Assembly (NCBI RefSeq): GCF_000023465.1
Contig: NC_014041.1
Coordinates: 4,827,501-4,891,500 of the forward strand
Source: Zunongwangia profunda SM-A87
GTDB taxonomy: Bacteria; Bacteroidota; Bacteroidia; Flavobacteriales; Flavobacteriaceae
DNA length: 64,000 bases
Direction: 5' to 3'
Positions 1 to 8,282 of this stretch are shown piece after piece. How positions within the stretch are numbered: the stretch's first letter is position 1; each line of letters opens with the position of its first letter. Below the pieces are notes generated by a model that was not told the DNA's origin, searched no databases, and saw only the letters and a list, made by a program, of their open reading frames with translations. Position numbers and translations under genes: made by a program.

Positions 1-974
1 AAGATCAGCATATTCTGTTTGGCTTGGCTCACTTTATTTTCCTGTTTTAACAAAGCAATTTCAGATTCTTTTTGCCGCGTATCAAATATGGTTTGTAAGG
101 TATTGAGCTGCTTAAAATTTTGCGAATAAAAGCCTTCTTCTTGCAATTGCTCATATATCACTCTGTGATCGTAAGCACTTTGATAGTCGCCCATTAAAGC
201 ATAAGTTTTTGCCAAATCTTTATGTGCACTTTCTAACTGATGACGATCTTCAAAAAGTTCAGCCAGTTTTAAAGCCCTGTTAGTAAACATCATTGCTTTC
301 TCATAATCTCTCGTTTTTCGATATACATCACCAAGATTATTAAGGACATTTATTCGGCCTTTATGATTAAGTTCGCTAAAAATGGTATTCGATATGGTAA
401 AAAACCGAAGGGCTTTTTCAAACTGTTCTAAATCTTCATATATGCTTCCTATATTTTCATTTACTATAGCGATACCCAAACGGTCTTTAGCTTCAGTATA
501 TAATTTTAAACTTTTATTTTGATGCTCCAGAGCTTTTAAGTAATTGCCTTCTTTTTCATAAGTGGTCCCCAAAAGACTTTCAGCCAGAGCAAGCTGCTCT
601 TTTAATTTTTTCTTTTTAGAAATATTAATGCTTTCATTTAAGTATTCCCTGGATTTTAAATAGTTTTTTAAATTGATATAAGAAAGACCGATCTTATTCT
701 TAATGCGTGCCTGCAATTCTGAGAAATCCTTATTTAATACCGAAAGTGCCTGATTGTACTGCTCAATAGCTTGCGTATTAATTTCTACTGAATGATAATA
801 ATCCCCAAGCTGAACAAATTTTTCAGCAATTTTATAGGTATTGCCCTCAGCTATAGCTTTATCAAGTTCTCCTTTATATTCAAAAAATATGGAGTCGTTT
901 AGATGTGACCCTCCATTTTGAGCAATCCCCGAAACAATAAATAGAAAAAAGAACCACTTCAAAAATAATCTCAT
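1..974 (-). CDS. TPR-repeat protein, 3' end outside window
   Basis: The gene starts with ATG at 974 and runs off the left edge, so only about 324 N-terminal residues are visible. The first 19 residues are hydrophobic and end in IVSGIAQN, a Sec signal peptide, so the repeats should lie in the periplasm. Next come at least five tetratricopeptide repeats (for example QLGDYYHSVEINTQAIEQYN and NLGDVYRKTRDYEKAM). The visible end turns into a charged coiled coil (RQKESEIALLKQENKVSQ). In Flavobacteriia this layout usually continues into a membrane helix and either a histidine kinase or a LuxR-type DNA-binding domain, but that part is not in the window. It is divergent from the LytTR regulator at 1257, which makes a sensor role likely (inference). 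Confidence 0.8.
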   Translation of the reverse strand, partial: MRLFLKWFFFLFIVSGIAQNGGSHLNDSIFFEYKGELDKAIAEGNTYKIAEKFVQLGDYYHSVEINTQAIEQYNQALSVLNKDFSELQARIKNKIGLSYINLKNYLKSREYLNESINISKKKKLKEQLALAESLLGTTYEKEGNYLKALEHQNKSLKLYTEAKDRLGIAIVNENIGSIYEDLEQFEKALRFFTISNTIFSELNHKGRINVLNNLGDVYRKTRDYEKAMMFTNRALKLAELFEDRHQLESAHKDLAKTYALMGDYQSAYDHRVIYEQLQEEGFYSQNFKQLNTLQTIFDTRQKESEIALLKQENKVSQAKQNMLI

Positions 975-1165
975 GTTTGATTATGGATTTATAAATCGAC
1001 AAGCTAGCTTCTTAGTTTAAAAGAATGGTTAGGGAGATATTATAAAAAAGTAAACTTAAAAAAAGGAACAAACAGTAAAGTTCTCTGTATACCCAAATCT
1101 TTTTCTATCAAGTTTGTTAAGAAGTCACTATTCAATTTTGGCCATCAAGAAACAATCTTACAAAG

Positions 1166-1198
1166 AAAACTGTGGTAAAACCACAGTTTTTATGTGGT
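1166..1198 (+). promoter_or_regulatory. Alternative hairpins upstream of LytTR gene
   Basis: AAAACTGTGG (1166-1175) and CCACAGTTTT (1181-1190) form a perfect 10-bp stem with a 5-nt loop, followed by a short T run. ACCACA (1180-1185) can instead pair with TGTGGT (1193-1198), so the two structures exclude each other. The element lies between divergent promoters, ahead of the regulator at 1257. It could be an attenuator or a DNA operator; the sequence does not decide which. Confidence 0.45.
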
Positions 1199-1256
1199 CT
1201 TACACAGGACTTATTAATGAGCCGTTTTTTAATTTCAAATTAAAAATTTAAGCTTT

Positions 1257-1988
1257 TTGCATTCTTATTTTATCATAGAAAACCATCAAACCACGATAAA
1301 AATCATTCAGGAAATCCTGGAAGAACAAGGTGAATATTATTGTATAGGAACAAGCGATGACTATGAAGAAGGAATGAACCTTATTTTAAAGCATCATCCG
1401 GACATGGTATTTATCAATATCGATCAGGTAGACATCAATACTCCAGATGTTTTTGCTTATTGCCGGGAAATGCAAAATTATATTACAAACAAGATATTTT
1501 TTATCGCTTTATCCAACGACGAGAGAAAAGCTTACCAGGCACTTAAAAATAAATTTTACGATTATATCATTAAACCTTTAAGGGAGCTTGATATTCGCAA
1601 AACGGCTATGCAGTTCTTAAAAGATCATAATGTATTGCCACCACAAACCTTATGCTTAAAATCCTATAAAGATTACACGATTTTAAAAATGAACGATATC
1701 CTCTTCTTAGAAGCCGATAACAATGCTACCGATTTTATTTTGGTTAGCGGAAAAAAGGTAAGTGCTTTTAAGACCCTAAAAACTTTTGAAGCTGTTTTAC
1801 CCGCTATATTTATTAGAATCCACCATAGCTATATCGTTAACACCGATCATATTTCTAAGATTAGCTTTGGAAAGCTCAAATGCTCTTTACATCATAACAA
1901 GATACACCTTCCTTTCTCTAAATCGTATCGACACAACCTCGACTATTTGGAAAATGCATTAGAGCAAAATGCTGTTTCCTATAATTAA
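1257..1988 (+). CDS. LytTR response regulator, degenerate receiver
   Basis: The protein has 243 residues. Residues 1-120 align with a CheY-like receiver and about 135-235 with a LytTR DNA-binding domain (LKSYKDYTILKMNDILFLEA, then IRIHHSYIVNTDHI). The receiver is abnormal: where LytTR regulators have FLD with the phosphorylated Asp, this one has FIN (in MVFINIDQ), and the acidic pocket reads IIENH instead of an Asp pair. The conserved Lys is kept (DYIIKPL). It probably cannot be phosphorylated in the usual way, so activity may depend on its amount, a partner or a ligand. There is no ATG: the frame opens at 1233 and TTG at 1257 is the best start. It is divergent from the TPR protein at 1-974. 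Confidence 0.85.
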   Translation: MHSYFIIENHQTTIKIIQEILEEQGEYYCIGTSDDYEEGMNLILKHHPDMVFINIDQVDINTPDVFAYCREMQNYITNKIFFIALSNDERKAYQALKNKFYDYIIKPLRELDIRKTAMQFLKDHNVLPPQTLCLKSYKDYTILKMNDILFLEADNNATDFILVSGKKVSAFKTLKTFEAVLPAIFIRIHHSYIVNTDHISKISFGKLKCSLHHNKIHLPFSKSYRHNLDYLENALEQNAVSYN

Positions 1989-2252
1989 TAGAGACAACAG
2001 TTATATTAAATCTTCAGTTGCTCATAAACCTAAAGTAATAACTCACAGACTTTACATAAAGACTAAATGCAAGTTATAAAATACAATAGAAGAAGGATTA
2101 ACAGCTAGTTTTACCAAGGTTTACAACAGAAGCTTCTCATGGCAGAAAGGGCCTAACACCCAATCTCCAATCATGCATGATTAAACAAAACCAGGGCAAC
2201 CTGAAAGTCAGGTTACCATATCGCCTATTGTTTAATTATAACATTTCAATTT
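1989..2252. other. Intergenic region with palindrome and hairpin
   Basis: I see no convincing gene here. It holds a 14-bp perfect palindrome, AATCATGCATGATT (2169-2182), and a short hairpin, AACCTGA-AAG-TCAGGTT (2198-2214). Both lie just upstream of the small lipoprotein gene and could be an operator and a leader structure for it. Confidence 0.4.
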
Positions 2253-2414
2253 ATGAGAATCTTTACCAACATTCTAAGTTTAGCTTGCTTAATCGCTATC
2301 ACATATTCTTGCAACCCCGAAGAACTTTCAACAGACAATATGATAAACGAAAAAGAAGTCCATGCCAATACAGGGCATGATGACGAATACACAGAAGACA
2401 GAAATGGTAATTAA
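2253..2414 (+). CDS. Small lipoprotein, 53 residues
   Basis: ATG at 2253 opens a 53-residue protein that begins MRIFTNILSLACLIAITYSC, a lipoprotein signal with its lipobox Cys at residue 20. The mature part is about 34 residues, acidic and polar (NPEELSTDN, then GHDDEYTEDRNGN). A strong terminator follows 3 nt after the stop, so it is probably its own short transcript. It has no recognisable domain. A longer frame over the same bases (2177-2380) lacks protein-like features. Small, abundant lipoproteins of this kind are common in Flavobacteriia and mostly uncharacterised. Its position before a lipoprotein-type sensor kinase suggests a possible signal partner, but that is speculation. Confidence 0.7.
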   Translation: MRIFTNILSLACLIAITYSCNPEELSTDNMINEKEVHANTGHDDEYTEDRNGN

Positions 2415-2417
2415 AAT

Positions 2418-2450
2418 AAAAAGGGGGTATTTTCATATACCCCCTTTTTT
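2418..2450 (+). terminator. Intrinsic terminator after small lipoprotein
   Basis: GGGGGTAT (2423-2430) pairs with ATACCCCC (2437-2444) around a 6-nt loop; flanking A and T runs lengthen the stem and give the U tract. Confidence 0.9.
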
Positions 2451-2485
2451 TATTTTATTTTCGTATCTACAAGCTCTATTGATTG

Positions 2486-4429
2486 ATGCGGATATATAAT
2501 CTATTTATAATTTTTATTTTACTTCTTTTAAATTCTTGTAAACAAGAACAAAAAGCAAATAATGACACATCTAAATTTGAGAACGGAAATATAAAAGAAC
2601 TTCAAACAAAAAAGGATTTTAGAATAAGTGATACAGATAGCCTAAAAAAAGAAGAATTACTAAAATTGTCCTATAAATATATGCGGGCTCAAGATTCCGT
2701 TCAGTTTTTTTCAGTTAATAAAAAGGCCAGAAAGCTTTCCGAAAAACTTAGAGATACCAATGCAATTGCAGCATCCTACTGGGATTTGGGTCAATATTAC
2801 TATAAAAAAGATATAAGAGATAGTGCCTACTATTATTTTAATGAGGCTAAAAAAAATTACATTAAAATAGGGGATCAAAGCAATGCGGCGAGGCTACTTC
2901 TAAATATGTCAGTTATTCAAAAGGATTTTAAGGATTATACAGGTAGTGAAGTGGCGTTAACTGAAGCTATTCAACTTTTAGAACCCTCAAAAAACCATAA
3001 ACAATTATATGGAGCCTATAATAATCTGGGAATTCTATTTAAAGAACTAGAAGAATTTGATAGATCTCTTTATTATTATAATAAAGCGCTGAATTATTTA
3101 CAAAAAGTTCAGACTAAAAATAAATTCCCTTCACTATGGAACAATATCGGTAATGTATATCTTGATAAAAAAGACTATAAAACGGCTATTTCTTATTTCA
3201 ATAAGGGTTTAAATGAAGATGATAGCCTAAGATTCAAAGATCCGAAAATATATTCAATGCTTATTGATAATCGCGCTTTTGCGCAATGGCGAACAGCCGA
3301 TACTTCTGGAGTTATAGAAGAATATAAATCAGCATTCAGGATACGTAAAGAAAATGACATTAAAGCGGGAATGACCATCAGTCAAATGAGAATCGCAAAA
3401 TATTATTTAGCCAAAAAAGATTCTTCTACGGCCCTATCTTATGCTAAAGATGCTAGGGACCTTTCCATAAAAATTCAGGCCAATGAAAATTATCTTTCTT
3501 CTTTAAAATTATTATCAGAAATAGATGTTGAAAATGCCTTAAATTATACGCAAACCTATATTCAACTAAATGACAGTTTACAAAAAGAAGAAAGGACTGT
3601 TAGGAACAAATTTGCACGTATTCGTTTTGAAACCGACGAATATATTTCGGAAACCAAAAAATTAAACCAACGGGTAATACGGATTTCTATAATTGCCGGG
3701 ATCATTATCATTATTGCTATATTGCTTTATATTATCAAAGACCAGCGTTCTAAAAACAAACTTATTCAGCAAAAACAACAGGCCAACCAGGAAATTTATA
3801 ACCTTATCCTGGCACAACAAAAATATTACGAAGAAGGCAGGGAAAGAGAAAAACTTCACCTTTCCAGAGAACTGCATGATGGTGTGCTAGGTAAACTTTT
3901 TGGATTACGCTTAAGTCTCGATATTCTTAATGAAGAAGACTCCAGAGAGAGCAAGAATAATAGAAAAAAATATATCAATGAAATTGCGACAGTAGCAAAA
4001 GAGATAAGGGATATATCCCATAAGCTTAGTGAAAATAATTTTGTTGAAGTCAACTTTAAAGTCGTATTAGAGGAGCTTATAAATCAGCACAAAGTATATC
4101 AGTTTAATATTAATTTCGAAATTGATAATACTATAGACTGGAATAAAATTAGCAATAACATTAAAATTCATATCTATAGAATTTTACAGGAAGCTTTAGC
4201 CAATATTTATAAACACGCAAAAGCACACCACGTAAAAATTTCAATTTTTCAAAAACAGCACGATTTAAATGTAATTATTAAAGATGATGGAAAAGGCTTT
4301 GATAGCAATGAAACCGCAGGCATTGGTGTTAAAAACATGAAATCAAGAAGCAAATCTATAGGCGCAGCTTTTTCTATTGTTTCAAAAATAAACGAGGGGA
4401 CGACTATTTCTGTTTCAGTCAAAATTTAA
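2486..4429 (+). CDS. TPR-lipoprotein sensor histidine kinase
   Basis: This 647-residue protein probably senses an envelope signal and phosphorylates the regulator encoded 4 nt downstream. The N-terminus is a lipoprotein signal (LLLLNSC, Cys18). TPR repeats fill about residues 60-370 (DLGQYYYKKDIRDSAYYYFN, NNIGNVYLDKKDYKTAISYF). One membrane helix lies near 397-418 (ISIIAGIIIIIAILLYII), followed by a coiled coil. The dimerisation box is of the HisKA_3 (NarX/DesK) type, SRELHDGVLG, with the phospho-acceptor His at 464. The HATPase_c domain shows QEALANIYKHA, DDGKGFD and GIGVKNM. A TTG lies directly before the ATG at 2486; ATG is preferred. A kinase with both an N-terminal lipid anchor and an internal membrane helix is a Bacteroidota speciality. 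Confidence 0.88.
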   Translation: MRIYNLFIIFILLLLNSCKQEQKANNDTSKFENGNIKELQTKKDFRISDTDSLKKEELLKLSYKYMRAQDSVQFFSVNKKARKLSEKLRDTNAIAASYWDLGQYYYKKDIRDSAYYYFNEAKKNYIKIGDQSNAARLLLNMSVIQKDFKDYTGSEVALTEAIQLLEPSKNHKQLYGAYNNLGILFKELEEFDRSLYYYNKALNYLQKVQTKNKFPSLWNNIGNVYLDKKDYKTAISYFNKGLNEDDSLRFKDPKIYSMLIDNRAFAQWRTADTSGVIEEYKSAFRIRKENDIKAGMTISQMRIAKYYLAKKDSSTALSYAKDARDLSIKIQANENYLSSLKLLSEIDVENALNYTQTYIQLNDSLQKEERTVRNKFARIRFETDEYISETKKLNQRVIRISIIAGIIIIIAILLYIIKDQRSKNKLIQQKQQANQEIYNLILAQQKYYEEGREREKLHLSRELHDGVLGKLFGLRLSLDILNEEDSRESKNNRKKYINEIATVAKEIRDISHKLSENNFVEVNFKVVLEELINQHKVYQFNINFEIDNTIDWNKISNNIKIHIYRILQEALANIYKHAKAHHVKISIFQKQHDLNVIIKDDGKGFDSNETAGIGVKNMKSRSKSIGAAFSIVSKINEGTTISVSVKI

Positions 4430-4433
4430 AATT

Positions 4434-5093
4434 ATGCGAACTATTAAAATTTTACTTATTGACGATCACCCATTAATATTAGAGGGCTATCAAAATGTAT
4501 TAAATAGATTGGAAATCGCGGACATTAAATTCGTAATAGAAACTTCAGATAATTGTGACCAGGCCTGGCAAAAAATTGTATCAGAAAATTATGATGTGGT
4601 ATTTTTAGATATCAATTTCCCGGTAGCTGAAAATTCCAGATTTATTTCAGGAGAAGATTTGGGAGCTGAAATTAAAAAAGAATTTGGTAATAAAATAAAA
4701 CTAGTAATCTTAACAGTTATAGAGGATCCTTTAAGGGTTCAGAATATTTTACGTAATGTAAATCCAGATGGATTCTTAGTAAAAGGAGAAACGAATTCAG
4801 AAGAACTCATTACCTGTCTTAAAAAAGTGATTACCTATCCTCCATTTTACGGAGCGACAATTTCTAAAATTTTACAATCAGGTGTTGTGAATCCTCAGGT
4901 TATTGATGAGATCGATCGGCAAATTCTTCATCAGCTTTCTTTGGGTACAAAAACCAAAGATATACCCCTACATGTTCATCTTTCCCTAAGGGCGGTAGAA
5001 GATCGAAAAAGAAGACTAAAAGAGATTATGGACGTTCAACAAGGAGGAAATAAAGCATTGCTTGAAAAAGCTAGGAAGAGTGGTTATATCTAG
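4434..5093 (+). CDS. NarL/FixJ-type response regulator
   Basis: 219 residues, starting 4 nt after the kinase stop, so it is almost certainly that kinase's cognate regulator. The receiver has the acidic pair in LLIDDHP (residues 7-13), the phospho-acceptor Asp59 in VVFLDINFP and the conserved Lys in FLVKGE. The C-terminal part (about 155-219) looks like a divergent LuxR/GerE helix-turn-helix: DRQILHQLSLGTKTKDIPLH, then SLRAVEDRKRRLKEIM. The usual LTxRE start of this domain is not recognisable, so the domain call is slightly weaker than the receiver call. Confidence 0.87.
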   Translation: MRTIKILLIDDHPLILEGYQNVLNRLEIADIKFVIETSDNCDQAWQKIVSENYDVVFLDINFPVAENSRFISGEDLGAEIKKEFGNKIKLVILTVIEDPLRVQNILRNVNPDGFLVKGETNSEELITCLKKVITYPPFYGATISKILQSGVVNPQVIDEIDRQILHQLSLGTKTKDIPLHVHLSLRAVEDRKRRLKEIMDVQQGGNKALLEKARKSGYI

Positions 5094-5235
5094 ATAAAAT
5101 TAAAAGAATATATAAAGAAAGTATAATTCGAAATCTGTTTTTGCAACACTACATTTTATAATTACCTATAGATACTAAGATTTTTTTCAAAGAATTATCA
5201 GGAGCTTAATAATACATATGAATATTCATAAATAT

Positions 5236-5270
5236 AAAAAAGCCTTTCAGGAAATCCCGAAGGCTTTTTT
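5236..5270. terminator. Bidirectional terminator
   Basis: AAAAAAGCCTT (5236-5246) pairs with AAGGCTTTTTT (5260-5270). It lies between the converging response-regulator and rpmA genes and works as a terminator on both strands. Confidence 0.88.
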
Positions 5271-5293
5271 ATATTGTAATTCTACTAAATTTC

Positions 5294-5554
5294 TTAAGCC
5301 TCGAAAGGAACTATAGAAACATAAGACTTATTGTCTTTCTTTTTAGTGAATTTTACTACACCATCAATTTTTGCGTGCAAAGTATGATCTTTACCAGCAT
5401 AAACATTTTCACCAGGATTGTGAGCAGTACCTCTTTGTCTAACAATGATGTTACCTGCTATCGCAGCCTGACCTCCAAAAATCTTCACTCCAAGACGTTT
5501 CGATTCTGATTCTCTACCGTTCTTGGAACTACCAACTCCTTTTTTATGTGCCAT
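5294..5554 (-). CDS. rpmA: 50S ribosomal protein L27
   Basis: 86 residues, beginning [20 protein letters not shown], the standard L27 start. Next come the core signatures [22 protein letters not shown] and [12 protein letters not shown] (the first spans residues 22-43). L27 lies at the peptidyl-transferase centre of the 50S subunit, where its N-terminal tail reaches the tRNA. No N-terminal extension needing cleavage, as seen in Firmicutes, is present. It follows rplU by 28 nt and shares its promoter. Confidence 0.98.
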   Translation of the reverse strand: MAHKKGVGSSKNGRESESKRLGVKIFGGQAAIAGNIIVRQRGTAHNPGENVYAGKDHTLHAKIDGVVKFTKKKDNKSYVSIVPFEA

Positions 5555-5582
5555 GTTATTGGGTTTTTAGTAAGTTAATAAT

Positions 5583-6062
5583 TTAGCTTAAAGCTTCGAT
5601 TAATTCAGCTTTTTTCATTGAAGAATATCCTTCAATCCCTTTCTCTTTAGCCATCTCTTTAAGCTCTGCTACAGTGTGCTTGCTTAAATCGTTATCGGCT
5701 TTTTTCTCTTCTTTCTTTTCAGCTTTGCTTTCAGAAGCTTTTTTACCACCTTTAGCAGTAATACTCTCGATTACAATCTCAGTTAAATACTGGCGGTGAC
5801 CATTTTTAACTTTGTAACCCTTACGTCTTTTCTTTTTGAAAACAATTACTTTGTCTCCTTTAAGGTGACGATTAATCTTTGCCCCTACTAGAGCACCTTC
5901 TATAGCCGGGGCGCCAACAGTAATGTTGTCTCCGTCTCCTGTAAGAAGAACTTTATCAAAAGAAACGCTGTCTCCTTCTTCTCCTTCTAAACGGTGTACA
6001 AACACTTTTTGGTCTTTCGCAACTTTAAATTGCTGCCCTGCTATCTCTACAATTGCGTACAT
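5583..6062 (-). CDS. rplU: 50S ribosomal protein L21, extended C-terminus
   Basis: 159 residues against about 103 in E. coli. Residues 1-103 are typical L21 (MYAIVEIAGQQFKVAKDQ, then KKRRKGYKVKNGHRQ), which binds 23S rRNA in the large subunit. A Lys/Glu/Ala-rich linker (about 104-123) leads to a final module, LSKHTVAELKEMAKEKGIEG and MKKAELIEAL. This resembles the SAP/HeH or Rho N-terminal helical fold that binds nucleic acids. Extended L21 proteins are known in Bacteroidota, but the role of the extra domain is, as far as I know, not established. First gene of rplU-rpmA, with a consensus promoter at 6124-6154. Confidence 0.97.
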   Translation of the reverse strand: MYAIVEIAGQQFKVAKDQKVFVHRLEGEEGDSVSFDKVLLTGDGDNITVGAPAIEGALVGAKINRHLKGDKVIVFKKKRRKGYKVKNGHRQYLTEIVIESITAKGGKKASESKAEKKEEKKADNDLSKHTVAELKEMAKEKGIEGYSSMKKAELIEALS

Positions 6063-6102
6063 AGTGTCCTGTTAATTAATTACTTTCTAATTAAAATAGT
6101 CT

Positions 6103-6119
6103 CGCTTCTTCATAAAGCG
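6103..6119 (-). promoter_or_regulatory. Hairpin in the rplU leader
   Basis: Downstream of the promoter, the transcript can form a small hairpin from CGCTT (6103-6107) and AAGCG (6115-6119). Ribosomal-protein leaders often carry autoregulatory structures, so this short stem is a candidate, though weak by itself. Confidence 0.3.
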
Positions 6120-6123
6120 GGTG

Positions 6124-6154
6124 CAAATATACTTCTAAATAATTAATTAGCAAA
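6124..6154 (-). promoter_or_regulatory. Consensus Bacteroidota promoter for rplU-rpmA
   Basis: On the minus strand TTTG (6151-6154) is followed after exactly 19 nt by TATATTTG (6124-6131). This fits the Bacteroidota housekeeping consensus TTTG-N19-TAnnTTTG exactly and is the clearest promoter in the window. It leaves a leader of roughly 55 nt before the rplU ATG. Confidence 0.88.
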
Positions 6155-6302
6155 GGCTTCTGCTAAAATTGAATAATTTTTACTATTCAAGATTATATCC
6201 TACATCATAAATAGATAGTTTTTCCGAACTCCATTAACAATTCCTCCTTAAAAATTTAGGCTATTTAATTTAAGAGTTATTTCGCTGTACGTAACGATAG
6301 AT

Positions 6303-6767
6303 TTACATGGTATGTTTTTTCCCTTCCGTAGTATTCCAGCTCTTTTTAAACAGTTGCATAAACGCAAGCGTTAGCGCAAAAGTTGTGGCAGCACCCATTG
6401 CATACACCGTAAATAGCACTACTCCTAATCCCGCCTGATACTGGCTTCTCCACATCGTAACAAACTGATCTAGAAAATCTGGATTTAGCTCACTGGCATA
6501 AATACCAAAGAAAATCGTAAATAAAGTGGTCGCAATGAATCCAGTGATAAGACCTGTTGTAAATCCTTCTCCATATTTAAATAATCCAGCATCATTGTTT
6601 CTCTTAGCCTTAATAGCCATCCAAATACCAAATCCCATAATTGCACAATTCAGGAAACTGAACAACGGATTAGTATGCAATCCTACTAGAGACAGTGCTA
6701 AAAAATAAACAATTAGACCTACAGCGATCATAATTCCAAACTTTGCGGGTATTCCAATATTTTTCAT
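6303..6767 (-). CDS. DUF4199 membrane protein
   Basis: 154 residues with four hydrophobic segments (about 8-28, 33-52, 70-92 and 114-140), so an inner-membrane protein. The segment GEGFTTGLITGFIATTLFTI and the arrangement KNDAGLFKYGEGF-like (here RNNDAGLFKYGEGF) match the DUF4199 family, which is frequent and uncharacterised in Bacteroidota. It is monocistronic: the genes on each side point away or are separated by over 150 nt. No enzymatic residues stand out and I cannot assign a function. Confidence 0.8.
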   Translation of the reverse strand: MKNIGIPAKFGIMIAVGLIVYFLALSLVGLHTNPLFSFLNCAIMGFGIWMAIKAKRNNDAGLFKYGEGFTTGLITGFIATTLFTIFFGIYASELNPDFLDQFVTMWRSQYQAGLGVVLFTVYAMGAATTFALTLAFMQLFKKSWNTTEGKKHTM

Positions 6768-6940
6768 AATTCTTATTTTATCTCAATTTCACGAAAAACG
6801 ATGAAAAACTATTCTAACAGGTTGTTAATTAGGATATTTAAAGACTTTATGTTAAAAAATTACCAAAATTTATTATTCTGAAATGTAACAAAATTGTAAC
6901 TTGAGCCACTAATAACTTGCATAACTATAAACTATACACA

Positions 6941-8263
6941 ATGATTAACAAACTAAAGCTAGCCGCTGGCGCTCTGCTATTAAGTGCTGTTGGCTTTTCC
7001 CAGGAGGTTGAATACACCGAGTATGATCTCGACAATGGGCTACACGTTATCTTACACCAGGACAATTCGGCTCCCGTAGTTACTACATCGGTAATGTATC
7101 ACGTGGGTGGTAAAGATCGTGAAGATGGTCGTACCGGATTTGCACACTTTTTTGAACACCTTTTATTCGAAGGAACCGAAAACATTCCCAAAGGAAAATG
7201 GTTTGAAATTGTTAGTTCTCATGGCGGAAATAATAATGCTAACACTTCCAACGACAGAACTTATTATTACGAAACTTTTCCTTCAAATAATCTGGAATTA
7301 GGCTTATGGATGGAATCTGAGCGTATGATGCATCCCGTTATTAAACAAGAAGGAGTAGATACCCAGAACGAAGTTGTGAAGGAAGAGCGGAGAATGCGAA
7401 TGGATAATTCTCCTTATGGTAACATTTTACCTGCTATGCAAAAAAACATGTTTAAAAAGCACCCTTATAAAGATCCTAATATTGGCTATATGGAAGATCT
7501 TGATGCAGCAACATTGCAGGAATTTAAAGACTATTTCGCCAAATATTATGTTCCTAACAATGCGGTTCTTGTAGTTGCCGGGGACATTGATATTAAAGAA
7601 ACTAAAGATATGATCCAGGATTACTTTGGCCCTATTAAGGCAGGTGAAGAAGTAACCAGGGATTACCCAAAAGAAGAACCGATTACTGAAGAAATTCATG
7701 CTGAATTCTATGATCCAAATATCCAGATCCCTATGGCGATCACTGGCTATAGAACCCCAGAATTTGGCAACAAAGACTCGTATGTTTTAAATATGATCTC
7801 TACCTATTTAAGTGACGGTAAAAGTTCTAAACTCTATAAAAAGCTGGTAGACGAACAAAATATCGCCTTACAGGTAGGGGCTTTTAATCTGGAACAGGAA
7901 GACTACGGGATGTACCTTATATATGCCCTACCACAAGGTGAAACCAGCCTGGATAGCATTAACACTGAAATCGAAGACGAAATCACTAAACTTAGGAATG
8001 AATTAATTTCTGAGAGTGACTTCGAAAAACTTCAAAACAAAGCTGAAAACAGTTACGTAAATTCCAATTCAAGCATTGCCGGAATCGCAAACTCGCTAGC
8101 TAGAAATTATTTGCTTTATAAAGATACCAGTCTTATTAATGAGGAAATCGATATTTACAGAAATATCACCAGAGAGGATATTAAAGAAGTTGCCAACAAA
8201 TATCTGAAACCAAACCAACGCGTAATCATCGATTACCTACCCGAAGAAAAGGAAGCGGAATAA
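6941..8263 (+). CDS. M16 zinc peptidase, catalytic subunit
   Basis: 440 residues from ATG 6941; an upstream TTG at 6917 in the same frame is less likely because the ATG opens directly into a signal peptide ending at GFSQ (about residue 21). The inverted zinc motif HFFEH is at residues 69-73, with a downstream Glu in VVKEERRM as the likely third ligand. This is the pitrilysin/insulinase family, which degrades peptides, here in the periplasm. The second half carries the non-catalytic M16_C fold (about 180-360). The next gene, 19 nt downstream, encodes an M16 protein without the zinc site, so the two probably form a heterodimer. Confidence 0.93.
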   Translation: MINKLKLAAGALLLSAVGFSQEVEYTEYDLDNGLHVILHQDNSAPVVTTSVMYHVGGKDREDGRTGFAHFFEHLLFEGTENIPKGKWFEIVSSHGGNNNANTSNDRTYYYETFPSNNLELGLWMESERMMHPVIKQEGVDTQNEVVKEERRMRMDNSPYGNILPAMQKNMFKKHPYKDPNIGYMEDLDAATLQEFKDYFAKYYVPNNAVLVVAGDIDIKETKDMIQDYFGPIKAGEEVTRDYPKEEPITEEIHAEFYDPNIQIPMAITGYRTPEFGNKDSYVLNMISTYLSDGKSSKLYKKLVDEQNIALQVGAFNLEQEDYGMYLIYALPQGETSLDSINTEIEDEITKLRNELISESDFEKLQNKAENSYVNSNSSIAGIANSLARNYLLYKDTSLINEEIDIYRNITREDIKEVANKYLKPNQRVIIDYLPEEKEAE

Positions 8264-8282
8264 CACCAAATTAGACAAAACA

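Noticed and set aside
2177..2380. 67-residue open frame overlapping the small lipoprotein
   Set aside because: No signal or domain; the other frame at 2253 has a clear lipoprotein signal and ends at a terminator.
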